This document shows, piece after piece, positions 56,745 to 64,000 of a DNA stretch of 64,000 nucleotides. Each line of letters opens with the position of its first letter. Position 1 is the first letter of the stretch. The position numbers and the translations under genes were made by a program. The notes below the pieces were generated by a model. It did not search any database. It was not told where the DNA came from and was given only the letters and a program-made list of their open reading frames with translations. The stretch is taken from the NCBI RefSeq assembly GCF_036320965.1, contig NC_092240.1:8479501-8543500 (forward strand). The letters run 5' to 3'. Origin of the DNA: Panulirus ornatus (lineage: Eukaryota > Arthropoda > Malacostraca > Decapoda > Palinuridae).

Positions 56745-57010
56745 GTCCTGAAGGAGTTAATGTAGCATCGACCCTTGCTCGTCTCCTTCGTTCCGCAAAT
56801 AAGAAACAAACAAACTTCCCCTTCTTCTTGGAAGCATGCCTTGGTGCAGCCCAAACCCAAATAAACGAGACCGTTCCCTCCCTTCACACATTTTTTTACA
56901 TAAAAGTTGGAGGGCCTAATCACGAACAAAAGACCATATCAAGGCCGGGCCGCAAAAAATAGGTCAATGAGAGGGGAAAAAGAAGAGCCGAGTGAAATAT
57001 TCACGAATGT
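56745..57010 (-). mobile_element. LINE 3' UTR fragment related to 49686-49860
   Basis: ACATAAAAGTTGGAGGGCCT, AATCACGAACAAAAGACCAT and ATCAAGGCCGGGCCGCAAAA parallel the stretch at 49700-49760 (GTTGGAGGCTCCAGTCACGG and AAGGCCTGGCC). Confidence 0.6.
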
Positions 57011-57062
57011 AGGTGCGTTCGAGTCAGACTCGAGCGCACCTAGATTAGGATAGTCACTTGAT

Positions 57063-57242
57063 TACCAAATGGCGTCCTAGCTACATCCTTTCGTTGTATA
57101 CCAACTGACTGTTACAATTCTTTCTTGTGTCTCCCCTGATGATGTGATCATCACACGAAAGTGCACTTGGGAACTTATCGTGTTTCACTTCTCCGTGGAC
57201 TCACAGGAATATACTTGACCAAGCGCTCAATTGTGATCCTTT

Positions 57243-57245
<3 letters not shown>
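57063..57245 (-). mobile_element. TIR element family B, copy B5
   Basis: In reverse orientation: ACCAAATGGCGTCCTAGC, GATGATGTGATCATCACACG, AAAGTGCACTTGGGAACTTA, CTCCGTGGACTCACAGGAAT and the outer arm CTCAATTGTGATCCTTTCC. One arm is present, the other is missing. A (TA)n is attached to the outer arm. Confidence 0.85.

Positions 57246-57306
<61 letters not shown>
57244..57306. repeat. (TA)n microsatellite
   Basis: About 30 units attached to the outer arm of element B5. Confidence 0.97.
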
Positions 57307-57308
<2 letters not shown>

Positions 57309-57594
57309 CAAGAAACTTGTTATACACCAACCAGCTCTCTTCATCATTCCTCAAAGCTAATTTTCTTACATGTCCCCGGCTTGGAACCTCTCCTTGAGAT
57401 TTCTAATGCAGAACCACATTTTAAATTAGCCTGACACACACACACTCTCTCTCTCTCTCTCTCTCCAGGGCCATCGTGCTCTCTACACCCACTACACACA
57501 GTTCTCAGTGCACAGTGAGCTTTGTGGCTGGGGAGTACAGTGAGGCTACAGCTGCGGTCGAATGCAGAGGGAGCCGACACACACGCACGTCGCT

Positions 57595-57945
57595 GACCTC
57601 TTGAGCACGACGGCACGACCCCCTCCTCGAGCACGGAAGTACGACCCCTCCTCGAGCACGAAGGCACGACCCTTCATGAAGCACGACCGCACGACCTCTC
57701 CTCGAGCACGAAAGCACGACCCTTCATAAAGCGTACGGCAGTACGACCCCTCCTCGAGCACGAAGGCACGACCCTTCATGAAGCACAACAGTACGACCCT
57801 TCATAAAGCGTACGACAGTACGACTCCTCCTCGAGCACGAAGGCACGACCCTTCATGAAGCGTACGGCAGTACGACCCCTCCTCGAGCACGAAGGCACGA
57901 TCCTTCATGAAGCACAACAGTACGACCCCACCTCGAGTAGGACCC
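57595..57945. repeat. ~44-bp minisatellite, GTCGTACC-related, ~8 copies
   Basis: CTCCTCGAGCACGAAGGCAC and GACCCTTCATGAAGC with CGTACGGCAGTACGACCCC. The ACGAC/GCACGACC wording links it to the dispersed family. Confidence 0.93.
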
Positions 57946-58784
57946 CCTTTGCGTTAACCTTCAGTCGTCTATCTGGAGGTTCTCCTGAAGCCTCCTGACT
58001 CAGGAGGTCATGCACCACCACCCCACTAACCACAGCTCCAAGCCTGAATCCATGCGGCTGAACTGGATAGTTTAGTGGATCGACTGATCTGTTTGGGCGC
58101 CGCGGCCACCAGGCCCCAGGTTAACCACCACAGGCCTGACTTCAAGTCTGGCGCACTTATTGTGGACACTCATCCGGAGGAGGTCTTCTTTAAACCTGCA
58201 CCCAAGTGTACGTCGACGTTACGTTTCTGATGACTGCTGGGGCAAGGTGATGAACACCACTGCTGAGGGGGGGGGGGCGCCCCACCGTCAAGAGGTTTCA
58301 TCTCGTCGTTCACAGTGGTGCAGATTGTGCTCAAACTCCTCCAATGCCAAGAGGGAAAGATCATATCCGAGTGTAAGATGGGGTAAAATAATCCGTCCAG
58401 GATTCTCCAAATCGCGCACCATGACACACCTCTCCCGGGGTGTTACCGGACTCCGCCTGTTCGAAGTCGCGAGTGAAAAGTCACCTCCGGCGAGGCTTGT
58501 GCCACTGGGTGCAGTACAGTCTCGACAAGGAACTTCTCACTCCTGAGGAGTCCGCATTTCCCTGCTACGGGAAGTGGCGCAGTCTTGGACGGCAGTGGCC
58601 TTTAGGAAAGGTTCTGCGGACCACCACGACCTTTCACACGAACTGGTCCTGGGGTGATCATAACAATAACTACCTCTCATCGATCTCCATTCTAGATATT
58701 ACAGACGCGGGCGGAACAACACCACAGTGTTGCCACAGAAGCGGTGTGAATGTAGCAATCTACACAACTCGTAATCTTGATCAT
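57946..58784. other. Upstream flank sequence, no gene recognised
   Basis: An open plus-strand frame at 58160-58546 has no recognisable product. The GCATTTCCCTGCTACGGGAA word at ~58552 recurs near 12387. Confidence 0.4.
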
Positions 58785-59235
58785 CTACAAACTCACACCC
58801 CTCATTACTCAACTCACACCCTCATGACCCCCACGACTCCCTCATTACTCAACTCACACCCTCATGACCCCACAACTCCCTCACTATTCAACTCACATCC
58901 CTCATGACTCCACGACTTCCTCATTACTCAACTCACACCCTCATGACTCCACGACTCCCTCATTACTCAACTCACACCCTCATGACCCCCACAACTCCCT
59001 CACTATTCAACTCACATCCCTCATTACTCCAAAACTCCCTTATCAATCAACTCACACCCTCATTACTTCACAGCTCCCTCATTATTCAACTCACACCCTC
59101 ATTACTCCACAACTCCCTCATTACTCAACTCACACCCTCATTAGTCCACAACTCCATCATTATTCTACTCACACCCTCATTAATCCAGTTACAACATCCT
59201 CGATACTCCACAGCTCACACACACTCATTCACTCC
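58785..59235. repeat. ~39-bp minisatellite, ~12 copies
   Basis: CTCATTACTCAACTCACACC and CTCATGACCCCACAACTCC recur with changes. Degenerate forms continue to ~59520. Confidence 0.93.
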
Positions 59236-60441
59236 ACTCGTAGCACTCCACAGTTCACACAATGATAACGATCCGATAATGATACTCTTCTTCACCTCAC
59301 TAATAATACCCACATTTCTCCACAACTCACGCCCCTATCCCCCCCCCAACACCCCATCCCTCATAAATCACATCCCTCATTCCTCCATATATCACGTCCT
59401 GATTAATACACGACTCACACCTTCAATCTCTCACACCTCATACCCTCCATTCCTCACTTTTCACACCCCCTCATTACTCCACGTCTCAAGCCCTCATAAA
59501 CCCACACCCATCCCGAACCTCACACCACAATCAGTGTAATCATTCTTTGCAGATATTACGACTCCTGGTTATGACGCTGTGACCTCTGACCGGGTCAAAA
59601 GGCTAGGCTATCATACCCAAGGGTCGTACAGTCTTGCTAATAGGGGTCGAATACAGATTTCAATTTCGAAAACTTTCATCCTCGAGATCCACAATGCGGC
59701 GAGGTTCCTGCACTACAAGAAGAACCAGATTCAACAGACTTCACATCATGTTGGCATCAATCATTTCTATGCTTACAGATCATATGTGCTTCCAAACTTT
59801 AACGACCTCATTAACCCGTTCAGTTCAGCTCATACCCAGTGATACACGGTAAGAGTCTTCGGGGGCCTTCTACTCTCACAGCCCAGGCGAGGTTACAAAA
59901 AAAAAAGAAAAAAAAAAAAGAGGCTGCTGAGTTCGGTCGTTGGTTAACCAAACTGTTGGAAGACGCAGCCCGCGGGACCACATAGCCCTCACAGCCAGCC
60001 TGGTGTGGTAAAGTGTGGCACACTTTGTACGTGCTTGTCCACGACAGTCTTACATTTCACCTCTGTGCCTCGCATGCACTGTGTATCATATCTCTTATTC
60101 TAATCTAGACAGTATTACACCCTTGAGTACGACGTTCACACGTACCCTTTTTCCTTCCGGAAAACACATCTGACATCTACTATCGTCCTCACAACCTATT
60201 CCACATCCATGCGTACTTCTGTATATCCACTGGTCTTTACCTAGCCCACAGTGTTATCCTCATACCTATCCCATCCGGCTGTAGGATACCCCTGGCGTCC
60301 AGGCCACACTCAAGCGGCTGGTGTATAAACAGGAGTGTTGTTATCTATATTCACCCATGATCCCTCAGGCCCCGCCCTCAAAAACGCACGACACTCCTGT
60401 CGCAATTCCATCTTCTGTAAGTCCGTCAATCACTGCCTCAA

Positions 60442-60442
<1 letters not shown>
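59236..60442. other. Upstream flank sequence, no gene
   Basis: GTCGTACAGTC with TGACCTCTGACCGGGTCAAA at 59578-59640 is a GTCGTACC-family fragment. A-rich tract at 59896-59920. No exon recognised. Confidence 0.45.
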
Positions 60443-60506
<64 letters not shown>

Positions 60507-60510
60507 CACC
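60443..60510. repeat. (CA)n microsatellite
   Basis: About 33 units with one CG interruption near the end. Confidence 0.97.
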
Positions 60511-60890
60511 GACGCATTAAACACCTCATCGACTCACAACACCGACTCTTATCCGCGACCTCATCCGCTCACACACCATATCTCATTCACTAAGTAGTCC
60601 TCTCCCATACCACCACATTGACGACCTCACTCTCTCACTCCCCACTTCAACACTCACACATCGCCATGTTCCCTACCTCATCCATACGGATGTCTCACCC
60701 ATTTTTTTTTTTTTTTTTGCTCGACTTTCCAGCCTCATCGTTCGCATCTAGCGGCCTCTTGTCCCTCTGAAACGTGGCACTGGGAGTCAGTCGTAATGGT
60801 ATTATTCTGAGTACGACAACGGGTTCTTCAGCAGTCTACAGCGGGTAATTCCAAATCCCTGGACAGACAGACAGCCAGTACTCATTCACG
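60511..60890. other. Upstream flank sequence, no gene
   Basis: T-run at 60701-60718; no other feature. Confidence 0.4.
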
Positions 60891-61154
60891 AGCCGACTGA
60901 TTCAACCATCAACCGACCCTCTCCACACCCGGAAGCATCAACAGACCCTCTCCACACCCAGCACCATCAACCGACCCTCTCCACACCCCGAAGCATCAAC
61001 AGACCCTCTCCACACCCAGCACCATCAACCGACCCTCTCCACACCAAGCGCCATCAACCGACCCTCTCCACACCTCGCACCATCAACCGACCCTCTCCAC
61101 ACCCAGCACCATCAACCGACCCTCTCCACACCCCGCACCTGCCACGTACCCTCT

Positions 61155-61190
<36 letters not shown>
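60890..61190. repeat. ~29-bp minisatellite, ~9 copies, then (CA)n
   Basis: ATCAACCGACCCTCTCCACA and CCCAGCACC recur to ~61150. (CA)n follows at 61154-61188. Confidence 0.95.
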
Positions 61191-61191
<1 letters not shown>

Positions 61192-61762
61192 CGTCACCAC
61201 CAACTCTCTCTCTCCAGACCCGACCCCGAACATTTCTCTCCCTGACGAGGTCGCTCCCGGACATTCGTATCACCCACGAGTCACTTCTCCCGGGGCTTTT
61301 CTCTCCACTTGGCAGCCGGTCTCCTCCGGGCACACACCAACCAATCCCCCCCCTCCCCTCCCATCCCTCCCACCTGCACCACCTCCCACCTCCTCCTCCT
61401 CCTCCCCTGCAGTCAGTGAGTCGACCATCCAGGGCCTGGCAACAGGGTGCTCAGTATTCTCGTTGGGGGGAGGAGGCGTAGGAGGAGGAGGAGGCCAACG
61501 CGACAAGACACCATCCAAAGACATGCAGCTCCTGCACAGGAAGCCCTCAACACCCGCCGGTCATGATGACCATAAAGCCACGCGCGCGCGCACGCACTCA
61601 CGGTTTTCAGCCGCGGCGGGACATGCCGCCCCCCACGCGTGGGTTGGGGTGGCGGGGCGAAGGAATCCTTATTTTCCTACGGGCATCCCGGAGGAGGCAG
61701 GACGGGGGGGTAGGAATACAAGCAGCAGTGGTGGTGCTTGTGCTTAAGGGTGAAAGCTTCTT

Positions 61763-61764
<2 letters not shown>
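61191..61764. other. GC-rich upstream flank, no gene
   Basis: CTCCTCCTCC and GGAGGAGGAGG patches at 61385-61405 and 61467-61492, and a CGCGCGCGC run at 61580. No exon recognised. Confidence 0.45.

Positions 61765-61853
<89 letters not shown>
61765..61853. repeat. (GA)n microsatellite
   Basis: About 43 units. Confidence 0.97.
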
Positions 61854-61856
<3 letters not shown>

Positions 61857-63097
61857 TGAGGGCAAAATAAGAGCGGCATACACTCGCGAAGAATACCAAG
61901 AGGGCGATAAAGTAGGGTCGGTGAGAGATAAGAGGCTGAAATCCTGACTGTTAAGGGACAAGTGATGCCTGTGGTGGTCGTGGGGGGAGAGGAGGAGGCC
62001 GGGCCGGGCCGGCAGTGCTACACACACACACACACAGACCTGAGACTGGACCAAAGTGCGACAGCGTGTAATAGTCACAGAATTCCCGCAGACCACACGA
62101 AGAAGGTCTTCGTTATCAATCTTCTTTTTTTTTCTTCTTCTTCCAGTGGTGATTATAAGTTAAAGCGGCGGACGGTCTAAAGAGACCACTGGTAGTCGAG
62201 AGGTCTACTAGAGAGCCTTCCCCCCCGCCACCCACCCCTCTAAAAAAACACACACACACACACACACAACCAACCTACCAACTTATCTACCGACTAACCA
62301 GACCCTATGAAATCTACCCGACGATGTATCACACTTCGGGAAGGGCGGCGTCGGGAGGCTGTGGGGACCCCGTGACACCGTGGCGCCACCATAACCTGGA
62401 TATACCTCATACCTCGCCTCAAACCCCCCCTGAAGGGCCTCGTTCGTCCCTAACCCCCTGCCATGGCTCCTGCTGGGATCCCGCTTTTGCTCTCTCTCTT
62501 CTTTTTTTTTATGGGATCAGTCATCAGTGATGCTTCCGTGTGGGCTGAGGCCAACGTAAACCACTGTAGCCCCAGAGAAAGAGAAAAGACATAGAGTTGA
62601 GTACATGGCAAAAGGGAGATAAATATTAGTGAATAGTTTAAGACTATAGAAACAGAGCAAGACAAATGATGGGTAAGGGGAGGCCAAGTGATATGAAAGG
62701 TGGGAGTCCAGTGCTGGGTGCTGGGAAAGGAGGTGGTAGGGAGAACAAGGAGCGGGCACTGGGTGTAAAGTGGAAAGACAGACAGTGGTTACCTGGATAG
62801 GTGGAGGACGAGCCTCAGTTGCTCGCGCCGTCTCAACTACCGTAAAAAAAAGAGTAGTGGATGCTAGGAGAGGTGGAGGAGGAGAAGGAATGGGTGCTGG
62901 GAAAGGTGTGGAGGGCATGTAGGTGAAGCTACAAGAAATGGTAGAAAACTAAAGATTTCTGAGGGAGTAACACACACTCTCTTCAAAGATGGTTGGGCTG
63001 GATTACATGACCCCGTTCAAGGCAACGCTTCGGAGCATTTCCACTCTCCAGAGGTGGCTGCTGTGTGTTAACCCACCCACCTTCAAAAATGGGTGCT

Positions 63098-63098
<1 letters not shown>
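61854..63098. other. Upstream flank with minor repeats
   Basis: Short (CA)n at 62020-62035 and 62247-62269. GAGCCTCAGTTGCTCGCGCC, GTCTCAACTACCGTAAAAAA at 62810-62850 resembles the post-(TG)n tail of SINE C5. GGTGCTGGGAAAGG words recur at 62715-62910. Confidence 0.5.

Positions 63099-63173
<75 letters not shown>
63099..63173. repeat. (GA)n microsatellite
   Basis: About 37 units. ~33-bp degenerate repeats with GTGGGTACTGATGG follow to 63300. Confidence 0.97.
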
Positions 63174-63175
<2 letters not shown>

Positions 63176-63655
63176 AGCAGAGGAAGAGACATGTGGCAGT
63201 GGGTACTGATGGTGAGAGCTAACAGTGGAAGGGACAAGTTGCACTGGGTACTAAAGGGGGACTGACAGTGGGAGGGAAAAGTTGCATTAGTTACTGATGC
63301 CGGAGTAACAAAGGGGGGAGAGGAGGGGGACAAAATGCAATGGGGTAGAACAAGTGGGTGGTATATGAAAAATAAAGAACTGAAACTTATCAAGTGGACA
63401 AGATAATTGAACGCCACCGTAAACATATGGAAATCCTTTAATAAATTCTAGAAAAAAAAAAACCTTTTGATAAGAACAACTGCTTAATGTATGGAAATGA
63501 GAGAACATGAATTACTTAACCTTTGACCGAGTGACATCAAAGATCCAGAACTACTTTGAGATAAATATAAAATACTATCCTTACATTTTTGTGCTCGACA
63601 ATATGACACAAAGGACGAAGAATTTTTGACAAATGCTTCAGGTCAGCCCTGCTTT

Positions 63656-63657
<2 letters not shown>

Positions 63658-63737
<80 letters not shown>
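63658..63737. repeat. (TA)n microsatellite
   Basis: About 39 units, left flank of element A5. Confidence 0.97.
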
Positions 63738-63739
<2 letters not shown>

Positions 63740-63967
63740 TTTCTTTTCTTTTAAACTATACGCCATTTCCCGCGTTAGCGAGGTAGCGTTAAGAACAGAG
63801 GACTGGGCCTTTGTGGGATATCCTCACCTGGTCCCCCTCTGTTCCTCCTTTTGGAAAATTAAAAAAAAACGAGAGGGGAGGATTTCCAGCCCCCGCTCCC
63901 TCCCCTTTTAGTCGCCTTCTACGACACGCAGGGAATACATGGGAAGTATTCTTAATCCCCTATCCCC

Positions 63968-63972
<5 letters not shown>
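63738..63972 (-). mobile_element. Interspersed element A, copy A5
   Basis: TTTTAAACTATACGCCATTT, CCCGCGTTAGCGAGGTAGCG, TTAAGAACAGAGGACTGGGC, the A-run, GTCGCCTTCTACGACACGCA and CCTATCCCCAGGGATA. This is the cleanest copy, with (TA)n on both sides. Confidence 0.92.

Positions 63973-64000
<28 letters not shown>
63973..64000. repeat. (TA)n microsatellite, cut by window edge
   Basis: At least 14 units, right flank of element A5. Confidence 0.95.

Noticed and set aside
58160..58907. Plus-strand frames upstream of EHBP1 as a divergent neighbour gene
   Set aside because: The second half is the ~39-bp minisatellite, and the first half shows no known domain.

Overview
The window is nuclear DNA of an arthropod, most likely a decapod crustacean. 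The reasons are an extreme density of microsatellites ((AC)n, (AG)n, (AT)n, (ATT)n), many long minisatellites, non-LTR retrotransposon fragments of a type I associate with decapods, and spliced exons separated by very long introns. Species cannot be fixed from the sequence alone.

One protein-coding gene is supported: the 5' part of EHBP1 (EH-domain-binding protein 1), on the minus strand. Four coding exons join perfectly in phase: exon 1 56322-56219 (start codon), exon 2 33855-33648, exon 3 32385-32207 and exon 4 7594-7497. Together they encode residues 1-196 plus one base of codon 197. This covers the N-terminal C2-type (NT-C2) membrane-binding domain and the acidic segment after it. All introns are GT-AG. 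Their sizes are 22,363 bp, 1,262 bp, 24,612 bp and an incomplete fourth that runs off the left edge. The CH domain and C-terminal bMERB region must lie outside the window on the left. No second gene was recognised, so almost everything else is intron or upstream flank.

Layout: 1-7.5 kb is intron 4, with LINE fragments, a TIR element and the 18-bp and 21-bp minisatellites. 7.6-32.2 kb is intron 3, with dense microsatellites, several minisatellites and a 2.8-kb block of three adjacent minisatellites ending 60 bp from exon 3. 32.4-33.6 kb is intron 2, holding the best TIR element copy. 33.9-56.2 kb is intron 1, with minisatellites, a 147-bp higher-order repeat rich in TGACGTCA, tRNA-related SINEs and LINE tails. 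56.3-64 kb is upstream of the start codon, with further arrays and one more short interspersed element.

The unexpected content is in the repeats. There is a TIR element bordered by (TA)n, and a ~235-bp interspersed element that sits inside microsatellites and shares its 3' core with the LINE tail. There is also a tRNA-related SINE with an internal (TG)n, a dispersed GTCGTACC/TGACCT minisatellite family, and minisatellites abutting the 5' splice sites of exons 3 and 4. No evidence of a new gene system was found.
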